Assembly: GCF_900215335.1 (NCBI RefSeq)
Contig: NZ_OCMT01000001.1
Coordinates: 744,001-808,000, forward strand
DNA from: Pedobacter xixiisoli
GTDB lineage: Bacteria; Bacteroidota; Bacteroidia; Sphingobacteriales; Sphingobacteriaceae
DNA length: 64,000 nucleotides
Direction of reading: 5' to 3'
Shown here: piece by piece, positions 8,787 to 17,011 of the stretch
How positions within the stretch are numbered: position 1 is the stretch's first letter
Layout of the letters: the number at the start of each line of letters is the position of its first letter
The notes under the pieces: generated by a model
The model's input: only the letters and a program-made list of their open reading frames with translations
Database searches by the model: none
What the model was told of the DNA's origin: nothing
Translations under genes and position numbers: made by a program

Positions 8787-9131
8787 ATGAAAAAGATTGT
8801 TTACATCGTTACCGACAGAAATCGTACTACTTTGCACGTTGGCATGAGTGCCGATTTAATGAAGACTTTAGATTTCTATAAGAAAATGCCAAACCTATTC
8901 TTCGATAATGCACAACAACTAACTCGTTTGGTTTATTTTGAAGAATTTAGAACAGAGGCTCAAGCTTTGAGCAGGTTTAAAATCGTAAGCAGATTTACCA
9001 GAGCTCAAAAAGAAAGATTAGTGCGTGCTTGTAATCCAGATTGGATTGATTTGACAGCGGGATTAGATTTCGAAAATATGCACATCCATCGAATCAACAA
9101 TCAATCTTTATTGCCATTTGTTGCTATATAA
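8787..9131 (+). CDS. GIY-YIG superfamily small protein
   Basis: A 114-residue protein whose start, KKIVYIVTDRNRTTLHVGMSADL, fits the GIY-YIG fold (a YIV strand and a degenerate HVG strand in place of the YIG triad), followed by the helical part with FRTEAQALSRFKIVSRFTRAQKERLV. GIY-YIG proteins cut DNA in repair, homing or restriction. Some catalytic positions look changed, so nuclease activity is not assured. It stands alone between the divergent SOS-type repressor and a strong terminator, pointing to damage-inducible expression (inference). Confidence 0.65.
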   Translation: MKKIVYIVTDRNRTTLHVGMSADLMKTLDFYKKMPNLFFDNAQQLTRLVYFEEFRTEAQALSRFKIVSRFTRAQKERLVRACNPDWIDLTAGLDFENMHIHRINNQSLLPFVAI

Positions 9132-9136
9132 AATAA

Positions 9137-9171
9137 AACGAGCGCTAATTTTGTTAGCGCTCGTTCTTTTT
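9137..9171 (+). terminator. Rho-independent terminator after the GIY-YIG gene
   Basis: Arms AACGAGCGCTAA (9137-9148) and TTAGCGCTCGTT (9154-9165) pair over 12 bp with loop TTTTG, followed by CTTTTT. It starts 6 nt past the stop codon. Confidence 0.9.
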
Positions 9172-9215
9172 ATTATTCTAGAGTTTTAGCTTTAGACTTT
9201 CTGCTTTTTAACTTT

Positions 9216-12200
9216 CTACCATCCTGGAGCAAAGGTTAAACCAAATACACCGCCGTTAACATCTTTACGAGTAAAAGGAAAAGCGTAATAAGGCTCTAAA
9301 ATCATTGCGCCAAATAAATTTACCCTAACCGATATACCAGCACTTAAAGCAGGCACACGTTCTATGAAATATTGTTGCCCGTTTGGATAGGTGCCAATCC
9401 TTGTTTCAGATGGACTACTTTTAAATTTCACTTCTGTATCTTCTGTCCAAGCTACACCAGCGTCAAAAAATAGGTTTAAATCAGTAAATAAGAAGTTTGA
9501 CGGTATTTGTGCTAATTTCTTAGGTCCAGTAAAAGGTAATCTTATCTCAAAATTAAATACAGCTAATTTACTTCCTGATAGTTGGTTGATATCAAAAGCA
9601 CTGGTATTTGCATTTTGATTATTGTAGAATGAGTTAGGCTCATATCCTCTAATCAAATAGTTATAACCGGCGTAAAGAGGGTATAGATTTTCTCCATGCC
9701 TGCCTAAACGCATGTAATTATGAGAACGTACTGCAATAGTAATTGGCTTTATTCTAAAGTATTTCCTTACATCTATAGCTACTGCCGTGAAATTGTAGTC
9801 TCCGTAATATCTCTCTGCACCAATTCTGTACCTAAAACCATCTAAGGGAGCAGTAACACCGAAGATAGAGTTGTCTCCTACAAAGTACGCATTGGTTTGA
9901 AAGATGTTAAATGACCTTAAGCGAGTGCCTAGTGAATTTTCAATTTCGTCTGTGCCTACTTTTTCTCTCTCCGATCCAGCATACCCGAGTATATTTCCGT
10001 TAGCATCAAGTGCGTAAAAATTATTGAAACGAGTTACGCTATAACTGTATCTAGAAACTGCGCCTCCTAGTTCAAAGCGATGTGCTTTGTTGAAGGGATA
10101 GGCTCCGAATAGTTGTACTTGGTCTTCAAAGGTTCTTAAGATATTGGTTTGGTCCACTAAATAATCTTGATTATCTCGGGTAACTTGCTCTCTGCTTAAA
10201 AAACCTGTAATGTATGGAATGTGTGAGATTGAACCACCCCAATTAATGCGACTCGCTTGGTTGATATAGGCAACCATTCCGCCAAAATCTTGAATTTCTC
10301 CATTGATAGCCAAGTTGGCTACAATTTGATTTTGACCAACGATATCACTGAACATACCCATTACTCCACCTTGCATACCTGTTCCAAAACGGCTGGTACT
10401 TACACCAACGCCGCCACTATTGGCCAAGTAATCTAAACGGAACTTAGGACGGTAAGGGATATTCCTCAATGAATCCAAATGCGTACGTTCAAATCTGCTA
10501 AAATTGCTCAGGTTCGAGTTCACTACATTTACCCCTATATTTTCTTTAGGAGGAAGGATAGCTGCATCGAAATTAACGTCATTTGCATTAACATCTTTTG
10601 CCTTGAAATTGCTGTAGGCCGAATTATAAAGTGTATAACGTTGGTAACGGTAGTAGCTATAAATTATATCGTCATTTCTAGATACTGTAATTGCTGGTGA
10701 GAATTCGGTAATGCCGCTAATACCTGTAAAATAGTCGGTAAGCTGTTTTACATTGCTGTTCTCTAAATTATACTCGTATAAGTTTCTAAAACCATCACGA
10801 TTGGATAGGAAGAATATACGTTTACTATCTCCAGAAAACTGTGCATTAAGGTTGTTAGCTCCTGCAAATACAGGAACATTGCTTAAAGCTTTAGTATCGA
10901 TATCAAAAATTGTTAGGTTGATAGGATTTACAGCTGCTAAATTTCCCGATTGTATAGCAGCTCTGTCAGAAGAAAAGACTATTTTCTTTCCATCTGGAGA
11001 ATAACTCGGTGCGTAATCGGAGTACTCATCGTTGGTAATTTGAGTTACCTGCTTGGTGTCGAAGTTGTAAGAAAAGATATCACTTTGGCCTTCTACCATT
11101 CCAGAAAAAGCAATGTCTTTGCCATTTGGCGACCATGTTAAGTTTCCGAATTGCTCTACTTTATCCATTCCAGTGTTCAACAGCGTTTTGCCATTGGCGA
11201 TATCAATTACTAGCATTTTATTTCGGCCTTTGCTAAAAATACTGAAGGCAAATTTTTTGCTATCCGGAGACCAGGCACCTGCGGATTCTAGGAAGTTGAA
11301 ATCGTCAATATGGCTGCTGGAAATCTGACTGCTGAGCTTACGGATGATTTTTCCAGTTTTCGCATCTGCTAAGAAAAGGTCTATACCAAACAAATCTTTC
11401 TCCGATAGGAATGCTAAATATTTACCATCGGGGCTAATTGCAGGTGCAACGTTCATATTTCCTGCATTTTTGTTGTCTATAATTTTAGCACCGGAGATTT
11501 TGATTTGCGAACTGTCTGGTCTCAACATTGGACGATAATGCTGTTCGATAGCGTTTTTCCATAAGCCAGATAAAGTTCTGTCATCGTACCCAAAAGTATA
11601 TCTGATACCGTTTTCATAACCAAATTTTGCCGTAGCTTTAAATAACGGAACGATAGTGGTATCGCCATAAAGCGAACCTACAAAAGTCCAGAAAGCTTGT
11701 CCGTAACGATACGGGAAATATTTGTTAGAATTGGTTAAATCTTTCAAAGAAGGGATATCCCTGTTGAGTAAGGCGTCACGCATCCACATCGAAGTAAATG
11801 CATCTTTTTTGCCTACAGAAAGATATTCGGCCATACCTTCAACCATCCAAAGTGGTGTTTGACCCACGTTTTCTAAAGGAATAGAATCCTTTTCTAGTAG
11901 TAAATGGTATTGAAAAGCATGGACAAGCTCGTGGCCTAAAACGTGTCTGGTTTGACTACCTAGCTCCATTACAGGCATAATCACCCTGTTTTTAAATGCT
12001 TCGGTAACACCGCCCGTACCCACACCAATTTCACCTTGTAGTGCTGTGGTTTGTTGGAAATCTGGATGGTTGTTGTAAAGGATAATCGGATTTTTCTTAA
12101 AGAAAGTATCTCTAAAAATCTCCTGATGCATTTTGTACCAAGTTTCTGCATCCTGTGCAAATTTCTTAACTACCTTGTCGTTTTTTAGGTAATAGTAAAT

Positions 12201-12344
12201 GTCAAAATGTGGGGTTTCCATCACTTTGAATTTCTCATTTTTATATCGAACCTTATTTTGTCCGAAATACTGTGCTTTTGAAGTAGAAAAGCATAGTAAT
12301 GCAATAGATAAAACTAGAGTGACTTTTTTTAAAAAATTGTTCAT
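9216..12344 (-). CDS. Metalloprotease / PD40 beta-propeller / outer-membrane barrel fusion
   Basis: A 1042-residue exported protein with three parts. After a signal peptide, residues 30-280 hold a gluzincin-type metalloprotease domain with H138-E139-x2-H142 (GHELVHAFQ) and a downstream acidic ligand in MVEGMAEYLS near 169-173. Residues about 285-570 contain TolB/WD40-like PD40 repeats (for example PDGKYLAFLSEKD, WSPNGKDIAFSG, YSPDGKKIVFSSDR). The last 400 residues are rich in alternating strands and aromatic residues, end in W, and resemble an Omp85/BamA-type barrel (GFRYRIGAERYYGDY, RGYEPNSFY). The product should sit in the outer membrane with protease and propeller in the periplasm or outside. 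It lies 51 nt behind PBP1A on the same strand. The role is unknown. Confidence 0.8.
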   Translation of the reverse strand: MNNFLKKVTLVLSIALLCFSTSKAQYFGQNKVRYKNEKFKVMETPHFDIYYYLKNDKVVKKFAQDAETWYKMHQEIFRDTFFKKNPIILYNNHPDFQQTTALQGEIGVGTGGVTEAFKNRVIMPVMELGSQTRHVLGHELVHAFQYHLLLEKDSIPLENVGQTPLWMVEGMAEYLSVGKKDAFTSMWMRDALLNRDIPSLKDLTNSNKYFPYRYGQAFWTFVGSLYGDTTIVPLFKATAKFGYENGIRYTFGYDDRTLSGLWKNAIEQHYRPMLRPDSSQIKISGAKIIDNKNAGNMNVAPAISPDGKYLAFLSEKDLFGIDLFLADAKTGKIIRKLSSQISSSHIDDFNFLESAGAWSPDSKKFAFSIFSKGRNKMLVIDIANGKTLLNTGMDKVEQFGNLTWSPNGKDIAFSGMVEGQSDIFSYNFDTKQVTQITNDEYSDYAPSYSPDGKKIVFSSDRAAIQSGNLAAVNPINLTIFDIDTKALSNVPVFAGANNLNAQFSGDSKRIFFLSNRDGFRNLYEYNLENSNVKQLTDYFTGISGITEFSPAITVSRNDDIIYSYYRYQRYTLYNSAYSNFKAKDVNANDVNFDAAILPPKENIGVNVVNSNLSNFSRFERTHLDSLRNIPYRPKFRLDYLANSGGVGVSTSRFGTGMQGGVMGMFSDIVGQNQIVANLAINGEIQDFGGMVAYINQASRINWGGSISHIPYITGFLSREQVTRDNQDYLVDQTNILRTFEDQVQLFGAYPFNKAHRFELGGAVSRYSYSVTRFNNFYALDANGNILGYAGSEREKVGTDEIENSLGTRLRSFNIFQTNAYFVGDNSIFGVTAPLDGFRYRIGAERYYGDYNFTAVAIDVRKYFRIKPITIAVRSHNYMRLGRHGENLYPLYAGYNYLIRGYEPNSFYNNQNANTSAFDINQLSGSKLAVFNFEIRLPFTGPKKLAQIPSNFLFTDLNLFFDAGVAWTEDTEVKFKSSPSETRIGTYPNGQQYFIERVPALSAGISVRVNLFGAMILEPYYAFPFTRKDVNGGVFGLTFAPGW

Positions 12345-12395
12345 AAACGAATAATTTTAAGACTATGGTATTATAAGCGTATTGTTAGGCGAGAA

Positions 12396-14849
12396 TTAGT
12401 TGTTTTTCTCGTTCTTTTCTTTCTCTTTTTGTTCTTTTTTCTGCTTTCTCTTCAGTTCTCTCTCTTCTTTTCTAGTGAGCGGAGGAGTGGTAGCTTCTTG
12501 TTTTGGCGGTGTTTCTGCAGTCGGTTTTTTCTCTTCTACTTTTGTTGTAGCAGGCTCAGTTTTTATGGCCTCATTAATTTCTGGCATTGGTAAGTCTAAG
12601 TCCAACGAGTCAACTACTACAGAGTCAGTTTCTACTGTATCTACTGGCGGGCGAGGAGTAGGGCAGTTATAGGTACGGGTAATTTCTACTTTTGGTTTAG
12701 CAAAAGATCCATAGGTGTAACCACTCAAAGGGTCTAGGTAAACTTTCTCCATAAATTTGGCGAAAATTGGCAATGCCGTTCTTGAGCCTTCGCCCTGTTC
12801 GCCATTTTTGAAGTGTGCGGTACGTTCATCGCAACCTACCCAAACACCAGTAACCAAATCTTTGGTGATGCCCATGTACCAAGCATCTACGTAATCCGAA
12901 GAGGTTCCAGTTTTACCACCGATTTGATTGTTCTTTTTGAATAAGGTATTCCATTCCCACAAGGCCTGAGAAGTACCTCTTGGCTCTTCTATACTACCTC
13001 TAAACATGTACAGCATTAGCCAAGCAATTTCTTCGCTAAGTGCACGCTTAAACTTGGCCGTAAATTCTTCAATAACGTTATTATTCCTGTCGGTGATTTT
13101 CTCCACCAGAATAGGGTCAACTTTGTTTCCTTCGTTTAAGAAGGTACCGTAAGCTTTAACCATTTCGTAAACCGTAACATCATTAGAGCCTAAACTTACA
13201 GACGGAACAGATTCTAAACGACTATCAATACCACATTTGTGAGCCCATTTTACCACGTTGTCCCAGCCTACTTTTTCGGTAACCTGTGCAGTAACGGTAT
13301 TTACCGAGCGGCCCATTGCCCAACGTAAAGACATTTCTTGATAGCTAACGTTGTAATCAGCATTTTTTGGTTCCCAATATTTGGTTTCGCCTTTATCCTG
13401 ATAAGAAATACGAACAGGTTTGTCGGTAAATTTATCACATGGGCTCATACCACTTTCTAAAGCTGCTAAATAGGCAAACGGTTTAAATGTAGAACCTGCT
13501 TGACGTTTCGATTGATTAACGTGGTCGTATTTGAAGAATTTATGGTCAATACCACCTACCCAAACTTTGATTTTACCGCTTTTAGGTTCTAAAGTCATCA
13601 TTCCTGTATTCAAAATTTTTCCGTAGTAACGGATAGAATCCATGGTAGAAAACAAAGTATCTCTATCTCCCTTGTAGGTGAAGATTTTCATTTTCTTTTT
13701 CTTGTTGAAATAAGCTTCAACAGAATCAGGTTGGTTAGGGAATTTTTTCTGTAATAAGGCGTAGATAGGTAGTGATTTTTTCGCTCTATCTGGATAGTCT
13801 ACTTTTTTACGTTCGCTGTCTTCCCAAGGATCTTCGTTGCCCCAAACGCTATAAAATCTGCGTTGTAAAATACGCATTTGGTCTTTTACGGCATCTTCTG
13901 CATAGCCTTGCAATTTAGAATCAATGGTAGTGTAAATTTTTAAGCCATCCTCATAAAGGTCGTAGTTGTTTTCTTCGCACCATTTCTCCAGATATTTGTC
14001 TACTGCAGCTCTAAGGTAAGAGTCACCATCGCTAGTTTCCTCATCATTGCCCGCTTCGATACCAATAGGGGCAGCTTTATACTTTACAGCTTCTTCTTTG
14101 GAAATGTAGTCGTATTTGCTCATCTGAGAAATAACCACATTTCTTCTTACCATAGATTTTTCAGGATTTTTGATAGGATTGTATGAAGTGGTAGCTTTTA
14201 ACATGCCCACCAATAATGCCGATTGAGGCACACTCAGCTGATTCGCTTCTTTGTTGAAATAAATTCGTGAAGCTGTTTTGATACCGTAGGTGTTATTTCC
14301 AAATGAGACCGTGTTAAGGTACATCGTGAGGATGTCATCTTTACTATAGTTAGATTCGAGCTTTATCGCCGTCATCCATTCTTTTAACTTAGGGATGATG
14401 GTTCTTGCCAAAGGAATGCGTTTAGTCAAGCCAGATGATTTGTTGTATCGAGTTCTGTAAAGGTTTTTAGCCAATTGTTGTGTAATGGTACTTGCGCCAC
14501 CTTCTTTACCCATTCCTGCTACGGCTCTTCCCAAAGCTTGGATATCGATACCAGAATGCTTATAAAAACGAACATCTTCGGTAGCAATTAACGCATTCAC
14601 TACGTTTTTAGAAATATCTTTGAAATCTACAGGTGTTCGATTCTCTTTGAAATATCTACCAATCAATTTTCCGTCAGAAGTGTATAACTCTGAACCAACT
14701 CGTTGCGATGGACTTTTGATATCGGCATAAGAAGGAGAGTAACCAAATAACCATAAGAAGTTGATTTGCAGTGCACAAAAGAAGAGGATGGTGAAATATA
14801 TAAAGATGATTAAATACCTGAAATATTTATTTTTAATTTCTTTAAACAT
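12396..14849 (-). CDS. Penicillin-binding protein 1A (bifunctional)
   Basis: An 817-residue class A PBP. Residues 10-36 form the membrane anchor. The GT51 glycosyltransferase follows with catalytic E91 in ATEDVRFYKHSGID and the EGGASTITQQLAKN motif. The transpeptidase domain has nucleophile S453 in GSTFKP, an SVN motif in MGRSVNTVTAQ, and K646-T-G in GGKTGTSS. The C-terminal 80 residues are a low-complexity tail rich in Glu, Lys, Pro and Thr, common in Bacteroidota homologues. It polymerises and cross-links peptidoglycan in the periplasm. The metalloprotease-barrel gene follows closely and may share its transcript. Confidence 0.95.
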   Translation of the reverse strand: MFKEIKNKYFRYLIIFIYFTILFFCALQINFLWLFGYSPSYADIKSPSQRVGSELYTSDGKLIGRYFKENRTPVDFKDISKNVVNALIATEDVRFYKHSGIDIQALGRAVAGMGKEGGASTITQQLAKNLYRTRYNKSSGLTKRIPLARTIIPKLKEWMTAIKLESNYSKDDILTMYLNTVSFGNNTYGIKTASRIYFNKEANQLSVPQSALLVGMLKATTSYNPIKNPEKSMVRRNVVISQMSKYDYISKEEAVKYKAAPIGIEAGNDEETSDGDSYLRAAVDKYLEKWCEENNYDLYEDGLKIYTTIDSKLQGYAEDAVKDQMRILQRRFYSVWGNEDPWEDSERKKVDYPDRAKKSLPIYALLQKKFPNQPDSVEAYFNKKKKMKIFTYKGDRDTLFSTMDSIRYYGKILNTGMMTLEPKSGKIKVWVGGIDHKFFKYDHVNQSKRQAGSTFKPFAYLAALESGMSPCDKFTDKPVRISYQDKGETKYWEPKNADYNVSYQEMSLRWAMGRSVNTVTAQVTEKVGWDNVVKWAHKCGIDSRLESVPSVSLGSNDVTVYEMVKAYGTFLNEGNKVDPILVEKITDRNNNVIEEFTAKFKRALSEEIAWLMLYMFRGSIEEPRGTSQALWEWNTLFKKNNQIGGKTGTSSDYVDAWYMGITKDLVTGVWVGCDERTAHFKNGEQGEGSRTALPIFAKFMEKVYLDPLSGYTYGSFAKPKVEITRTYNCPTPRPPVDTVETDSVVVDSLDLDLPMPEINEAIKTEPATTKVEEKKPTAETPPKQEATTPPLTRKEERELKRKQKKEQKEKEKNEKNN

Positions 14850-15183
14850 GCTGTAAAGATGTAAAAAACGTGAAAAATTATCTGTTAAATTGTGTTAAAA
14901 CAAACAATACAAATTAACGTATTTAATTTACTTAATTTTAGTTCTATCTTTAAAATTTTAGCCACAAATGCACAAATGATAAATTTTGGATGTGAAATTT
15001 AAGATGTGCTGTTCAGTACCAATTAAATAGAAAACAAAATCGTCTGTAGGTCTGTTGCCAATTTCTAAACTCATAAATAATTGTTAATTCGCTATTAAGC
15101 CTAGATATAAATAATTTTGTGCTAAAAGACAGTGATTATTTTATCGAGCGCTCATCATCCATTAAAAAACAAAAAACAGAAAG
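14850..15183. other. Divergent intergenic region, PBP1A / PPK2
   Basis: A 334-nt AT-rich gap that must hold promoters for both divergent genes. A TAATTTTG sequence at 15112-15119 fits the Bacteroidota -7 consensus TAnnTTTG and would serve the kinase gene, though no well-spaced -33 TTG is visible. At 14961-14976 lies GCCACAAATGCACAAA, the inverse copy of the repeat at 4007. No coding potential is seen. Confidence 0.4.
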
Positions 15184-16065
15184 ATGAAAACCAATACCGA
15201 TAAATACTTAGTAAAATCTGATAAGAAAGTAAAGATTAAAGATTTTGATACAGATTATAATGGACATTTAGATAAAGAAGCCGGTAAACAAGAGTTGGAT
15301 GCCGTAAAGGAAGAGCTGTCGGAATTTCAGGAGGTGTTGTATGCCTCAAATACACATTCGGTTTTAGTGCTTTTTCAAGCGATGGATGCCGCAGGAAAAG
15401 ATGGAGCTATTGCACATGTGATGTCGGGCTTGAATCCGCAAGGTTGTCAGGTTTACAGCTTTAAAACACCAAGCAGCGAAGAATATGACCATGATTTTTT
15501 ATGGAGACATTACAAAGCTCTGCCAGAAAAAGGGCGAATAGGTATCCATAATCGTTCGCATTATGAAAATGTGCTGGTTTGTAAGGTGCATCCCGAATAT
15601 ATTATGAGTGAAAATCTACCTAATTATAGTTCTGTAGATAAGATTGATAAAGGCTTTTGGAAAAATAGGTATGAGAGTATTCGCAATTTTGAGAAGCATT
15701 TAACAGCTAACGGTGTAACGATATTAAAGTTCTTTTTGAATGTTTCGAAAGATGAGCAGAAGAAGCGTTTTCTAGATAGGATAGAAGACCCAACTAAGAA
15801 TTGGAAGTTTTCATCTAGCGATATCAAAGAAAGAGCGCTGTGGGATAAATATATGGACGCTTACGAAGACGTATTGAACGAAACTTCGACTGATTATGCG
15901 CCTTGGTATGTAATTCCAGCAGATAAAAAGTGGTACACAAGGTTGGCGGTAAGTCAAATTATTGCAGAAACTTTAAAGGGGCTGAAATTGGAATATCCAG
16001 TGCTAGTGCAGGAAGAAGCCGATAAGTTAGCTGAATACAAGAAGCAATTGTTAGAAGAGAAATAG
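15184..16065 (+). CDS. Polyphosphate kinase 2 family (polyphosphate:nucleotide phosphotransferase)
   Basis: A 293-residue P-loop kinase. Walker A is MDAAGKDG (residues 67-74), and the second motif is HNRSHYENVLVCKVH (from 122), whose SHYE form resembles the class III PPK2 group rather than the DRSWYN form of class I. The lid region around DPTKNWKFSSSDIKER is also typical. The enzyme transfers phosphate between inorganic polyphosphate and nucleotides in the cytoplasm; class III members favour AMP/ADP, but that subgroup assignment is tentative. It is a single-gene unit with its own upstream region. No SPX-like or fused second domain is present. Confidence 0.88.
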   Translation: MKTNTDKYLVKSDKKVKIKDFDTDYNGHLDKEAGKQELDAVKEELSEFQEVLYASNTHSVLVLFQAMDAAGKDGAIAHVMSGLNPQGCQVYSFKTPSSEEYDHDFLWRHYKALPEKGRIGIHNRSHYENVLVCKVHPEYIMSENLPNYSSVDKIDKGFWKNRYESIRNFEKHLTANGVTILKFFLNVSKDEQKKRFLDRIEDPTKNWKFSSSDIKERALWDKYMDAYEDVLNETSTDYAPWYVIPADKKWYTRLAVSQIIAETLKGLKLEYPVLVQEEADKLAEYKKQLLEEK

Positions 16066-16104
16066 GGTTCTTGGTAGGGCATGAGGCATAAGTTATTTAT
16101 AAAA

Positions 16105-16152
16105 CACATAGACACATAGATTTATTGTGATATAATTCTATGTGTCTATGTG
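16105..16152. repeat. 16-bp inverted repeat after the PPK2 gene
   Basis: Arms CACATAGACACATAGA (16105-16120) and TCTATGTGTCTATGTG (16137-16152) are perfectly complementary around a 16-nt centre, and each arm is internally repetitive. There is no U run after it, so it is better described as a palindromic intergenic repeat than as a terminator. Confidence 0.55.
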
Positions 16153-16240
16153 GTTAAGTTTGGCTAATAAGATGATAAGTTTTTGCGCTTCAAAACTCAC
16201 CTAATCTCAATTAAGCCGCCCATTTTCGTAAATGTATTTG

Positions 16241-16248
16241 TACTTTTG
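16241..16248 (+). promoter_or_regulatory. Bacteroidota -7 element for the pseudouridine synthase gene
   Basis: TACTTTTG matches TAnnTTTG and lies 22 nt before the TTG start at 16271. This makes the short leader consistent with that start, since no suitable ATG occurs near the N-terminus. Confidence 0.55.
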
Positions 16249-16270
16249 CAACTTTAAATAAAATATCCTT

Positions 16271-16996
16271 TTGAAATATCCAAATTTTAAAGACCTCATA
16301 CTTTTTGAAAACGATGATTATATCGTTGTCAACAAACCTCCATTTGTGGCCTCGTTAGATGAGCGTGGTGCAGCTGGTGCTGGCGAAATCAATATTTTGC
16401 GCTTGGCTAGGCAATACACAGATGATGCGCAGATTTGCCACAGATTAGATAAGGAAACTTCGGGAGCTATTGTGGTTGCTAAAAATCCAGAGGCCTACCG
16501 TAATTTATCAATGCAGTTTGAAAAACGTAAGGTCAACAAAGTTTATCACGCAGTGGTAGATGGTCAGTTTCAATTTGATAACCTTTTTGTGGATTTGCCG
16601 ATCTTAAACGATGGCAATAAAAACGTAACTATTGATAGACAAGAGGGAAAAAGAGCAGAAACTTATTTTGCTTCCTTAAAATATTACAAGCATTACACTT
16701 TGGTAGAATGTAAGCCAGTTACTGGTCGTATGCACCAAATTCGTATCCACTTGGCTACACAACGTGCTGCAATTTGTGGCGATATCATGTACCGTGGAAA
16801 GCCTGTTTTTCTTTCTAAAATTAAAAGGGGTTACCGTTTAACGGATGAAGAAGAGCAACCAATCATGAAACGTTTTGCGCTTCATGCTAAACAAATTACT
16901 TTTAAAGGTGTAGATGGACAAGATATTTTTGTGGAAGCACCTTATCCTAAAGACTTTGCAACGCTACTCAAATTGTTAGATAAATTTGATGCATAA
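16271..16996 (+). CDS. RluA-family pseudouridine synthase
   Basis: A 241-residue protein with the complete RluA core: YIVVNKPPFVASLDE near the start, CHRLDKETSGAIVVAKN with catalytic D60, and GRMHQIRIHLA in the C-terminal part. There is no N-terminal S4 domain. The start is a TTG at 16271; homology begins at once and the next in-frame ATG is far inside the domain. A -7 element lies just upstream. It converts uridine to pseudouridine in rRNA or tRNA; the exact target cannot be told from sequence alone. The ClC gene starts 15 nt later, so the two are probably co-transcribed without a functional link. Confidence 0.9.
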   Translation: MKYPNFKDLILFENDDYIVVNKPPFVASLDERGAAGAGEINILRLARQYTDDAQICHRLDKETSGAIVVAKNPEAYRNLSMQFEKRKVNKVYHAVVDGQFQFDNLFVDLPILNDGNKNVTIDRQEGKRAETYFASLKYYKHYTLVECKPVTGRMHQIRIHLATQRAAICGDIMYRGKPVFLSKIKRGYRLTDEEEQPIMKRFALHAKQITFKGVDGQDIFVEAPYPKDFATLLKLLDKFDA

Positions 16997-17011
16997 TTAA
17001 AGAGAAATAAA

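Noticed and set aside
12400..12672. 90-codon + strand frame rich in Ser, Phe and Cys
   Set aside because: It is the antisense of the repetitive Lys/Glu/Pro-rich tail of PBP1A.
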